A DNA stretch of 64,000 nucleotides. Source: CALDTK01 sp965215215 (lineage in GTDB: Bacteria; Bacteroidota; Bacteroidia; Chitinophagales; Saprospiraceae). The DNA lies in NCBI GenBank assembly GCA_965215215.1, contig OZ244043.1:3720001-3784000 (forward strand), written 5' to 3'. This document shows, piece after piece, positions 26,327-35,369 of this stretch. The notes beneath the pieces were generated by a model. It made no database searches. It worked only from the letters and a program-made list of their open reading frames with translations, and was not told the origin of the DNA. Position 1 is the stretch's first letter; each line of letters starts with the position of its first letter. A program made the position numbers and the translations under genes.

Positions 26327-26377
26327 GTTCGGTACGGTTCTGGCACGCATAACGGTGGCTAATTCGTCGCGGACCCT

Positions 26378-29300
26378 ATGTGTACACTGCTCACCCGTTG
26401 TTTGCTGCTCGTCTCGTTGCTCACGAGCGGGCTCCTGGGCGCGCAGGATTACCTGGACGCGAGCTACCTGAGCCCGGCCGGTCGCCCCCAACAGCTCAAC
26501 GTCTGCGGGGACAGCGATCGGGCGACCTACGAGCTCGTGCTGCGGCCGGGGTCGCCGGACCTGCGAAACGTACTCGTAACCGTAACGCTCTTCGAGGGGG
26601 TTTACGCCACGGGTTTCGACGCCGCCAACTCCTCGGTGGGCGCGAGCTTGGTGAGTCTCGCCGACCCCACGAGGCCGGTTGTCTCGGTACCCGACCTCGC
26701 CGAGAGCGGGGGGCCGACCCGCGTCCACTTCGCCCTGGAGCTGGCGGCCGGTTGCCGGGTCGCGGACACGCTCGCGGCAAATCCGGCGGCCGAGGTACGT
26801 GACGTGCTCGACGTTAGCTACGTCTACGGCGGCGGTTCGTCGAACACGGAGCGCGAGACGATCGACGAGTACCGCGCCGCGGTTACCCTACCGGCTTTCT
26901 CGCTCGCCGAATCCCTGTCGCGGAGTCCCGTCCGAGTGGGCCAAACGCTCACGCGAACCCTCGAAATCGCCAACGGATCCTTCCGGGGCTACGCCGATAC
27001 GCTGCGCTACCTGCTCGTGCAGGGACCCGGGCTCAGCGTGCAAACCCTGCGCGTCAACGGCGCGCAACGTGCTTTCGCGAAAACCACGAACGCGGCCGGG
27101 GACACCCTCATCAACCTGCGCTTGTCCGGCGCCGACTTCGGGGGTAACCTGAGTGCGACGGGCGCGGGGAACGGCGATACCCGCTTCGACCCGGACGAGC
27201 GGCTCCTCATCGAGCAAACGTTGTACGTGAGCGAATGTCGCAACAGTCGGCTGGCCGAGCACAGCGTGGCCTACGGCTGCGACGGCGGCACGTGCGCGAG
27301 CAGCGCGCTCGACACGGACCTGCCCGTCGGTATCGGTCAACCGCTCGTATCGATTACCCGCGCCCCCGGCGCGTTCCCGAATTCGGAGGTGGGTTACTGC
27401 CAACGGGGAGATTACACGCTCCGGGTCGAGAACACCGGCTCGGAGGCCGACCCCGGATTCGGGACGGCGTTCGACCTCGCCCTCGGCAACGTGATCGACG
27501 GCTCGCTGACGGCCGGTGGGTACCGGATCTCGGCGCTCGAGATCGCGGGCGTCGCCATCACGGATCTACGGGGCACGCTGCGGCTCGATACGCTCGCCGC
27601 CTTCGCTACCGACCCCGACGCCGCGGGCAGCGGCCTGGAGGACCTCGACGGCGACGGCTTCTTCGACGATCTCGCCGTGGGCGAATCGCTCGCGGTCACC
27701 GTCGCCTTCGAGCTCGTTTGCGAGGACATCGGCGACTACGACGCGAGCGAGCACTGCGCCAACGACGCGCTGGCCACCTTCCAGGCTCAGGCCTACTGGA
27801 CGGACCCCTGCGCACGTACCCAAACCGCCGGCGACGGCAACCTTTACGCCCCGCGCAACATCCTCGACGACTTCGAGCAGCGCACCCCACCGGACGCCGA
27901 CGCCGAGGGCGCGCCCTTCCGCGTCGAGCTCGAATTCGAGCGGCTGGTATTCGATTTCGCCAACGGCTGCAGCGCCGACGCGGAGATGCTCGTGTACGTG
28001 AAACTGCCCACCGGGGTAACCGTAGACGGTCCGACGAGCAGCCTGGATCGCGGCGGTGCGGCGTCGATGCCGCTGCTCGGGCTCACGCAGCAAAACGACA
28101 CCGCCACCCTGCGCTTCGATCCTTCGGGCGAAGCGTTCCTCAACGGCCGCTACACCCTCGGGCTCTCGTTGAGCGCCGACTGCAGCGCACCGCTCGGCGA
28201 GCTGATGTTCCCGACCACGGTGGCCTACTACTGTCCCACGTGCGACTGCGAGCACCTCTGGATTTGCGAAGAGCTGTCCGGGCCGTACCTCCACCGAAAT
28301 TCACCCCCCTGCAACATCGCGGATCTGTACCCCTGCCCGGGCGGCGTGCAGGGCACGAGCTTCAGTATCGAGCGCACGAGCTTCGGCTTTAGCGACGGTA
28401 GCTACGCCACCCGCCTCGACGCCGGTACCGCCAACGAGAAGGCCGCGCTACCCGCCGACAGCGTCGAGATCCGTATCGACGGACTGGTCGGCGACTTCAC
28501 GCTGACCGATAGCCTCGGCATAGTGCTCCACTACCTCACCCCCAACGACGAGGTGGATACGGCGGGCTTATTTCTGCTCGGCGAGGCTACCCTCGAGTGG
28601 TTCGACGGCACGACGTGGCGAAGCTGCGGCGTGGGTCCCACCGCGCACACCCTCGAAACGAGCGGCACGACCACCCGGCAGCGCTTCGACCTGGGCGGCT
28701 GCCTCACCGCCAACGGTTGGGCCGTCGACCCCTCCGACAGTATCCGCTTTACCGGACAGTTCGAGATCAATCCGCTCGGGCCGATTACCACGAGTTACGA
28801 GTTCGTCGAAGACCTCCGCGGCGGCTTCTACGCCGTGAGCGATGGTCTGGAGGTACAGTGCGACCAGTACGGTGACGTGTTCCGGGTCGGCAGTCCGTTC
28901 ACCGTGTTCGGGGTCCCGAGCAACGGCGACTTCCCGAGGGGCTGCGCCCCCGCTACGCTCGACTTCCGCCTCACGGGCGTCAATCGGGGCTACGCCACCG
29001 AATTCGGCCCCGAGTTCCGGCGCGCGGCACGCCTCGATTCGCTCGTCGTCGAGTTCGACACGAGCCTGTTCGACGGCTTCGAGGTGGGCGCCGTCGAGCT
29101 CCGCGTGGCGAATCACCCGACGCAGGGCTCGAGCTACTTCCCCGTGCGCCCGCTCAGCGACTTTCCCGACGGCCGGTACGTCCTGGTCCTCGATACCCTC
29201 ACCCAAACCGCCGACCTCCACGTCAACTACCCGGAGCTCTACAGCCTCCGACTCAACCTGCGGCCCACCTGCGGCTCGATCCGCTCGTCGTCCAACGCCG

Positions 29301-32300
29301 ACGCCAACTACGCGTTCAACGCGAGACCGCACTACCGCGACCGGTACTACGCCACCGATATCGGGAGCGGGGCCCGCGTGGAGCCGGAGACGCGAGACGT
29401 GAGCTTCGCCATGCGCTACAGCGAGCCGGTGGCACTCGACATGCAACTGCTTTCCGTAAACCCGCACGCGACGACGACGGACGAGGCGGAGATCGAACTG
29501 ATCATCTGCAACACGTCGAGCGACTCCGAGGCTGGCCGCACCTGGCTCACCTTCGACGACACCTCGGCGGTGACCGTCGTTTCGGCCGAGCTCGCCGACG
29601 ACCCGGGGGCACCCGTGCCCCTAACCCTGAACCCGTACGGGGGCGGCCACTTCGTTCACCTCGAAGGCGTTCGCCAAAACCAAACCAGCAACACCACCGC
29701 CGAAATCTGCAATGCGGTACGGGTGGTCGTAAACACGGCCGCCTGCGGGGTGAATCCACTTCGGCTCGCCACGGGCTGGGCCTGCGGTGCGACCGTACCG
29801 ACCGGGTGGACCCCCGCTGACGACGCCGCGTGTACCGACGACCGGGTGCTCGCGCAAATCGAGACGGTGGCGCCCTTCCTCGAAACCACGCTCACCCAGG
29901 AGCCCACCGGTCCGCGAAACCTCTGCGATCCGATCACGTTGCAGTTCCAAGTCAACAACGCCCAGGGCGGAACGGCCTTCGACGTACTGAACCAACTGTA
30001 CGTGCCGGACGGGCTAACCTACGTACCCAACTCGGCCCGGATCGCTTACCCCGCTTCGGGACCACCGCAGGCGACCGTCTCCGAACCGACCGCTTCCCCG
30101 GCCGAGGTACGTGGCAACGGCCTCCGGTTCGCGGACCTGGCCGCACTACACCCGGCCCTCGGTACCGACGGCCTGCTCGGTTTCCGACCGAACGGCGCGG
30201 TGGATTCGAACCGCTACCTCCTCGAGCTTCAGTTTACGAGCGACTGCAACTACCGATCGGGTAGCCTCGTGTACTTCGAGGCGCAGGGCCAGCAGGCCTG
30301 CGGCAACCAAACCAACTTCGCCGGCACCGAGACCTCCGCCATCGAGATCGCCGGTGCTACACCCGATCCCGCACACGAGTACGAGGTTGCCTTCGTGGGG
30401 GACCCCCGGCTCGATCCCGGTCCGGTCGCGTCGACCCTCGAGGTACGCGCGCTGAATACGGGTACCGCCCCGACCGACGCGAACGACGTCGTGGCGGTAA
30501 CGCTTCCCGCGGGACTGACCTACCTCGCCGGTAGCTCGGACGGGCTCGAGCCCGCCGGCTACGTGCCGGGCGAACCGACGGTCGCGAGCGCCGGTGGGGT
30601 AAACGAACTCACCTGGCCGCTGCCCGCCGGCATGAATCCGGGTGAACGGGCTCGCCTCGGCTTCGAGGTCCGCTCGGACGCCGCCGCCTGCGGGGAGTCG
30701 GTTACGCTCGGCCTGGCCGCCACGCGCTTTCAGTCGACGACCTGTACGGCGAGCGGAAGTACCTGCGATTTGCCGAGCGACGCGACCCGGGGGGGCGCTA
30801 AATTGGTCGACTTCACCGTCGGACGCTCGCTCGTGGCAACCGTGGTCGAAGCGCGCGCTACCTGCGAGAGCGATACCACCGAACTCGTGGAACTGGAGGT
30901 CCGCCTTGACGCCATGCACGATTTCAGCGGTACCCCCGCAGACCTGCGGCTGTACAGAGACCGGGACGGCGACCGGCTCGCCGGACCCGGGGACGATCTG
31001 CTCGATCAGCGGCCCGTCCCCGTCGGCGCCGGCGACAGCTCCGTGACGTACCGTTTTAGCGGAAGCTTACCGTCCGCTGCCCTCGACGAGCTACTGCTGT
31101 TCGCGGACTCGGCGGCGCTCGACTTGTGCGCGCACGAGCATGTTCCGCTGCCGGTGCCTCAGCTCGACAATGCGGCCAACCAACCGAGCTTCGGGCTGTG
31201 CGTGAGCGACGAGAACGAGCTGCAGCTCGGATTCCCGGCCTGCGCGCGTCCGGGGGGGTATACCTACGGGTGGACGAGTCTCCCGGCGGGCTTCGACGCT
31301 TACCTCGACAACGCCAGCTCGGCCGCCCCGCTGCTCACGCTGCCCCGGCCGTACACCGGTCCGGATACCCTACGCTACGTGCTGCACACCGACCGAGCCG
31401 GCGGCGGTGACTCCTACGACACGGTGCTCCTCGCCATCAGTCCGGGCGTCGCGCTCACCCCGACGGCCGACGAGCGCATCGACTACGGCGACCAGATCGT
31501 GATCAGTCCCGACGTTTCGACGGGCCGCAATCCGCTCCGGTACCTTTGGTCGCCGGCGACTAGCCTGAGCTCGGCGAGCGAGGCGACCCCGATTGCTTCC
31601 CCCGACGCGACGACTACCTACTCGGTGACCGTGAGCGACGCTTTCGGCTGCTCCGCCAGCGCGACGCAACTGGTCGAAGTCCGCAACCCCGTCGACGCGT
31701 CCGTCGATCCGAGCGATACGACCGTCTGCTCGAACGATCGGCTCACCCTCACCGCGAGTGGCGGCACGCGGGTGCGTTGGGTGGCCAGCGCCACCAATCC
31801 GAGCGATAGCGTCCTTTCGGACACCTCGGGACTGAGCGTGAGTTTCTTCGCGCGAAACGCGGTGGGTACCTACCGCTTTCGGGCGATCGTGAGCGACGTC
31901 GCCTACCCCGGCTTCTTCGATACGGTGGAGGTGCGCGTGGTGAGTGACGCATCACGCTGCGCGCCACCGATCGTGTGGCGCGACACGGTCGTGCTAGGTT
32001 CGAGTAGCGAGCTCTGTTTGAGTCCGCCGCAAGTCGGCCTGAACGCAGCGTCGATGACGGTTGCCGATCTGTGCCCTTCGGCCAGTGGCTCCGCCGTAAC
32101 CTTCGGCACGGACGACGCTCGCGACTGCGTGGGTTACCGAGCCGTCGACATCGGGGAGGAGACCGCCTGCCTTCAGTTTTGCGACAGCACCGGCCGGTGT
32201 ACGGAGGGTACGCTGATCGTCACGGTGATCGCCGGCAGCAAGGTGGTGATCCGCGACCGACTCTACATCAACGAGACGCACGCGTACTGCGTCGACTCGG

Positions 32301-33037
32301 CGGATTTCGACCGGCTCCGCTTTTACGCCGCCGCCGACCGACTGCTGGAGCGCGCGTGGGATACCGATTCGCCCTGTCTCTCTTACCGTGGACTGGAGCT
32401 CGGCTCGGATACGCTCGCCGTGGAGGTGGAACGGCTCGACGGAACGCTGGACTCGGTGTGCTTCATCGTCGACGTGGTGGAATACCTGGGCGGCTCGGTG
32501 GCGCGCGCGGATTCTGTTTGTACGGTGCGTAATACACCCATCCAGATCAATGTGCTGGCCAACGACGAAGTATTCGGCGGCGTGACGAGTTTTCGCGTAA
32601 GCGAGCCGCCCGTGGAAGGAACGCTCGTGGTAAACCCGGACAACACGCTTACCTACACCCCGGCACCCGACGTTTGCGCACGTGACATTCGGTTCGGCTA
32701 CGAGGTTTGTAACCCGAACGAAGACGGTTGCGCTACCGCGCAGGTGACGGTGTGCGTAACCTGCGAGGAGCTTACCGTATTCACGGCGATCTCACCGAAC
32801 CGCGACGGCGTGAACGACGTGTTTTACGTGGCGAAGATCGAGGAATTCCCCAACAATCACCTCCAGGTTTACAACCGCTGGGGCACGATCGTCTACGAGA
32901 CGAGGGGCTACCGGAACGATTGGGCCGGCACTTACCAGGGTGATCCTCTGCCGGACGCCGCTTACTTCTACATCCTGACGGTGACGGACGCCGGCGAGAC
33001 GGATACGTACCGCGGGTATGTGGAAATCTCGCGGTAG
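26378..33037 (+). CDS. Giant surface protein with gliding-motility (CHU_C) type B T9SS domain
   Basis: This is a 2219-residue secreted protein. The signal peptide covers about 1-23 (LLGAQ). The body is a long run of conserved-repeat beta domains of the DUF11/adhesin kind with paired cysteines (for example CVSDEN and VCTV). Calcium-loop-like acidic turns occur near residue 422 (DLDGDGFFDD) and 1528 (DRDGDRLAG). A PKD/Ig-like domain lies near 1703-1770 (YLWSPATSLS, TTYSVTVSDAFGC). A cadherin-like tandem domain is near 2055-2128 (VLANDEVFGG, LTYTPAPDVC). The C-terminal CHU_C domain, about 2133-2219, has ISPNRDGVNDVFYV, LQVYNRWGTIVYE and ends GYVEISR. Such tails are processed by type IX secretion. 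The likely role is adhesion or surface coat. Confidence 0.9.
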   Translation: MCTLLTRCLLLVSLLTSGLLGAQDYLDASYLSPAGRPQQLNVCGDSDRATYELVLRPGSPDLRNVLVTVTLFEGVYATGFDAANSSVGASLVSLADPTRPVVSVPDLAESGGPTRVHFALELAAGCRVADTLAANPAAEVRDVLDVSYVYGGGSSNTERETIDEYRAAVTLPAFSLAESLSRSPVRVGQTLTRTLEIANGSFRGYADTLRYLLVQGPGLSVQTLRVNGAQRAFAKTTNAAGDTLINLRLSGADFGGNLSATGAGNGDTRFDPDERLLIEQTLYVSECRNSRLAEHSVAYGCDGGTCASSALDTDLPVGIGQPLVSITRAPGAFPNSEVGYCQRGDYTLRVENTGSEADPGFGTAFDLALGNVIDGSLTAGGYRISALEIAGVAITDLRGTLRLDTLAAFATDPDAAGSGLEDLDGDGFFDDLAVGESLAVTVAFELVCEDIGDYDASEHCANDALATFQAQAYWTDPCARTQTAGDGNLYAPRNILDDFEQRTPPDADAEGAPFRVELEFERLVFDFANGCSADAEMLVYVKLPTGVTVDGPTSSLDRGGAASMPLLGLTQQNDTATLRFDPSGEAFLNGRYTLGLSLSADCSAPLGELMFPTTVAYYCPTCDCEHLWICEELSGPYLHRNSPPCNIADLYPCPGGVQGTSFSIERTSFGFSDGSYATRLDAGTANEKAALPADSVEIRIDGLVGDFTLTDSLGIVLHYLTPNDEVDTAGLFLLGEATLEWFDGTTWRSCGVGPTAHTLETSGTTTRQRFDLGGCLTANGWAVDPSDSIRFTGQFEINPLGPITTSYEFVEDLRGGFYAVSDGLEVQCDQYGDVFRVGSPFTVFGVPSNGDFPRGCAPATLDFRLTGVNRGYATEFGPEFRRAARLDSLVVEFDTSLFDGFEVGAVELRVANHPTQGSSYFPVRPLSDFPDGRYVLVLDTLTQTADLHVNYPELYSLRLNLRPTCGSIRSSSNADANYAFNARPHYRDRYYATDIGSGARVEPETRDVSFAMRYSEPVALDMQLLSVNPHATTTDEAEIELIICNTSSDSEAGRTWLTFDDTSAVTVVSAELADDPGAPVPLTLNPYGGGHFVHLEGVRQNQTSNTTAEICNAVRVVVNTAACGVNPLRLATGWACGATVPTGWTPADDAACTDDRVLAQIETVAPFLETTLTQEPTGPRNLCDPITLQFQVNNAQGGTAFDVLNQLYVPDGLTYVPNSARIAYPASGPPQATVSEPTASPAEVRGNGLRFADLAALHPALGTDGLLGFRPNGAVDSNRYLLELQFTSDCNYRSGSLVYFEAQGQQACGNQTNFAGTETSAIEIAGATPDPAHEYEVAFVGDPRLDPGPVASTLEVRALNTGTAPTDANDVVAVTLPAGLTYLAGSSDGLEPAGYVPGEPTVASAGGVNELTWPLPAGMNPGERARLGFEVRSDAAACGESVTLGLAATRFQSTTCTASGSTCDLPSDATRGGAKLVDFTVGRSLVATVVEARATCESDTTELVELEVRLDAMHDFSGTPADLRLYRDRDGDRLAGPGDDLLDQRPVPVGAGDSSVTYRFSGSLPSAALDELLLFADSAALDLCAHEHVPLPVPQLDNAANQPSFGLCVSDENELQLGFPACARPGGYTYGWTSLPAGFDAYLDNASSAAPLLTLPRPYTGPDTLRYVLHTDRAGGGDSYDTVLLAISPGVALTPTADERIDYGDQIVISPDVSTGRNPLRYLWSPATSLSSASEATPIASPDATTTYSVTVSDAFGCSASATQLVEVRNPVDASVDPSDTTVCSNDRLTLTASGGTRVRWVASATNPSDSVLSDTSGLSVSFFARNAVGTYRFRAIVSDVAYPGFFDTVEVRVVSDASRCAPPIVWRDTVVLGSSSELCLSPPQVGLNAASMTVADLCPSASGSAVTFGTDDARDCVGYRAVDIGEETACLQFCDSTGRCTEGTLIVTVIAGSKVVIRDRLYINETHAYCVDSADFDRLRFYAAADRLLERAWDTDSPCLSYRGLELGSDTLAVEVERLDGTLDSVCFIVDVVEYLGGSVARADSVCTVRNTPIQINVLANDEVFGGVTSFRVSEPPVEGTLVVNPDNTLTYTPAPDVCARDIRFGYEVCNPNEDGCATAQVTVCVTCEELTVFTAISPNRDGVNDVFYVAKIEEFPNNHLQVYNRWGTIVYETRGYRNDWAGTYQGDPLPDAAYFYILTVTDAGETDTYRGYVEISR

Positions 33038-33097
33038 GCGACCCCCGGTCCTCGGCGCGGCCGCACCGAATGGCGTATTGAGGTGTTGGGTCCCCCG

Positions 33098-35365
33098 ATG
33101 ACCGTATCCAGTAAAGCGAGCGCCGAGGCGCAAACCGTAAAGCAGTCAAAGCGATCGGCGAAGGTCGCCGCCGCACTCAAGCAGATCAACCCGTGGCCCG
33201 GCAGGCCCTACCCGTTGGGGGCCACCTTCGATGGTCGCGGAACCAACTTCGCGCTCTTCAGTGAGGAGGCCACGGGGGTAGACCTGTGCTTGTTTATGCC
33301 CGACGCGCCCGGGGAGGAGGTGATTCGTTTTTCCCTCGTCGAGCTGACCGACTTCGTGTGGCACACCTACCTACCCACCGTAGAGCCCGGCATGCTGTAC
33401 GGGTACCGGGTGTACGGACCGTGGGATCCACGGGAGGGACAGCTGTTCAACCCGAACAAAGTGCTCCTCGACCCCTACGCCAAGGCCATCAACGGGGCCG
33501 TGGAGTGGCAGGAGGCCATGTTCGGCTACCGGCTCGGCGCCGAGGGCGACGATCGGATCCTGGAGATGGACGAATCCGACTCGGCCCCGTTCGCCAACAA
33601 GAGCATCGTGATCGACCCGACCTACAACTGGGAGGGCGACCTGCTGCCGGAGACGCCGATGCACGAATCGGTGATCTACGAGCTGCACGTGAAGGGCATG
33701 ACGCAACTCAACGAGCGCGTTCCGGCGAAGGAGCGGGGTACCTACCGCGGCCTCGCGCACCCGAAGGTGATCGACTACCTCAAAGACCTCGGGGTAACGG
33801 CCGTGGAGCTGATGCCGGTGCACCAGTTCGTGAACGATCAGCACCTGGTGGAAAAGGGCTTGAGCAACTACTGGGGCTACAACACGCTCGGCTTCTTCGC
33901 CGTGCACTCCGAATACGCCTGCGACGGTGAGCACGGTAACCAGGTGCAGGAGTTCAAGGATATGATAAAGGCCTACCACCGGGCGGGCCTCGAGGTCCTC
34001 CTCGACGTGGTCTACAACCACACCGCGGAGGGAAACCACTTCGGTCCGACCCTCAGCTTCAAAGGCATCGACAACCGGGCTTACTACCGGCTCGTGGAGG
34101 GGGACCCACTGCACTACATGGATTATACCGGCACGGGTAACACGCTCAACATGCTCCACCCCCGGGTGCTGCAGCTGGTGATGGATTCTTTGCGGTACTG
34201 GGTCACGGAGATGCACGTGGACGGCTTCCGGTTCGACCTCGCCTCGGCGCTCGCGCGGGGCCTCTTCGAGGTCGGGAAGCTCTCGACGTTCCTCGACACG
34301 ATCCACCAGGACCCGATCATCTCGCAGGTCAAGCTCATCGCCGAGCCGTGGGACGTGGGCCCGGGCGGCTACCAGGTCGGCAACTTCCCCGTGCAGTGGG
34401 CCGAGTGGAACGGGAAGTACCGCGACAGCGTGCGCGGGTACTGGCGCGGGGACGGGGGGAAGGTCCCGGAGCTCGCGTACCGGCTCACCGGGTCCTCGGA
34501 TTTGTACCAGGACAACGGCCGCCTGCCGTGGGCGAGCATCAACTTCGTGATCGCGCACGACGGGTTCACGCTGCGGGACCTGGTGAGCTACAACGAGAAG
34601 CACAACCTCGCCAACGGGGAGGGCAACCGCGACGGGGAGTCGAACAACGAGAGCTGGAACTGCGGGGCGGAGGGCCCGACCGACGACGGGGGGGTCAACG
34701 GGCTGCGCGCCCGCCAGCAGCGCAACTTCCTGGCGACGCTGCTGCTGAGCCAGGGGGTCCCGATGCTCTACATGGGGGACGAGTACGGGCACTCGAAGCT
34801 CGGGAACAACAACACGTACTGCCAGGACAACGCCCTCAACTACTTCGCGTGGTCGTGGGACGACGAGCAGGAGCGCCTCCACGACTTCGTGCGTAACCTC
34901 ATCAAGATCCGCTTGGATAATCCGGTACTCCACCGGCGTAAATTCTTTCAGGGGCGCCCGAACGCCAGGGCCAAGGTATCGGACATATTCTGGCTCCGGT
35001 CGGACGGTCGCGAGATGGAGGATGCGGACTGGAGCAATACCGGTATCCGCTCCATCGGGCTCGTACTCAACGGCGAGGCGATGGACGAGCGGGACATGCG
35101 CGGCCGCCCGATCCGCGATGACATCTTTTTGCTCATCTTCAACGCCTTCTGGGACCCGATCGAGTTTGTCCTCCCGGGAAACCCGGAGCTCACCGAGTGG
35201 CGCAAAATCGTGGATACCGAATCCGGTGCCACGAACACCGGCCAGTGTTTCGCCGCCCGCTCTACATTCACCGTCCCCGGTCGCTCCACGTTTGCTTTCG
35301 TACGTAAGACGCTCGCCGGTGCGCGCGACCGCCTTAAGCCCTGGCTCGTGCAGATGAAAGCTTAA
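33098..35365 (+). CDS. Glycogen debranching enzyme GlgX/TreX-type (copy 1)
   Basis: This GH13 isoamylase-type enzyme hydrolyses alpha-1,6 branches, releasing malto-oligosaccharides for TreY/TreZ. The ATG at 33098 gives 755 residues. The N-terminal CBM48 region begins WPGRPYPLGATFDGRGTNFA. Catalytic residues are Asp380 (DGFRFDLA), Glu416 (LIAEPWDVG) and Asp488 (AHDGFT). The C-terminal beta domain follows. Codons from about 34190 to 34882 nearly all end in G or C, unlike the flanks, and match copy 2 at 39689 (see repeat entry). The gene starts a run of four closely spaced genes; treZ begins 4 bp after the stop. Confidence 0.93.
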   Translation: MTVSSKASAEAQTVKQSKRSAKVAAALKQINPWPGRPYPLGATFDGRGTNFALFSEEATGVDLCLFMPDAPGEEVIRFSLVELTDFVWHTYLPTVEPGMLYGYRVYGPWDPREGQLFNPNKVLLDPYAKAINGAVEWQEAMFGYRLGAEGDDRILEMDESDSAPFANKSIVIDPTYNWEGDLLPETPMHESVIYELHVKGMTQLNERVPAKERGTYRGLAHPKVIDYLKDLGVTAVELMPVHQFVNDQHLVEKGLSNYWGYNTLGFFAVHSEYACDGEHGNQVQEFKDMIKAYHRAGLEVLLDVVYNHTAEGNHFGPTLSFKGIDNRAYYRLVEGDPLHYMDYTGTGNTLNMLHPRVLQLVMDSLRYWVTEMHVDGFRFDLASALARGLFEVGKLSTFLDTIHQDPIISQVKLIAEPWDVGPGGYQVGNFPVQWAEWNGKYRDSVRGYWRGDGGKVPELAYRLTGSSDLYQDNGRLPWASINFVIAHDGFTLRDLVSYNEKHNLANGEGNRDGESNNESWNCGAEGPTDDGGVNGLRARQQRNFLATLLLSQGVPMLYMGDEYGHSKLGNNNTYCQDNALNYFAWSWDDEQERLHDFVRNLIKIRLDNPVLHRRKFFQGRPNARAKVSDIFWLRSDGREMEDADWSNTGIRSIGLVLNGEAMDERDMRGRPIRDDIFLLIFNAFWDPIEFVLPGNPELTEWRKIVDTESGATNTGQCFAARSTFTVPGRSTFAFVRKTLAGARDRLKPWLVQMKA
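34160..34883 (+). repeat. Shared near-identical tract, copy 1 (gene conversion)
   Basis: Positions 34160-34500 match 40715-41055 with three mismatches. Positions 34552-34883 match 41107-41438 without any mismatch. A divergent 51-bp patch (34501-34551) separates the two blocks. The offset of 6555 is constant. Outside the tract the genes diverge strongly at the base level. Confidence 0.95.
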
Positions 35366-35369
35366 GCAT

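Noticed and set aside
33371..34933. Long open frame of 520 codons antisense to the first debranching gene, and a similar one at 40334-41521
   Set aside because: They come from the G/C-ending codon usage of the sense genes. Their residue composition (rich in V, R, E, P) lacks any family pattern.
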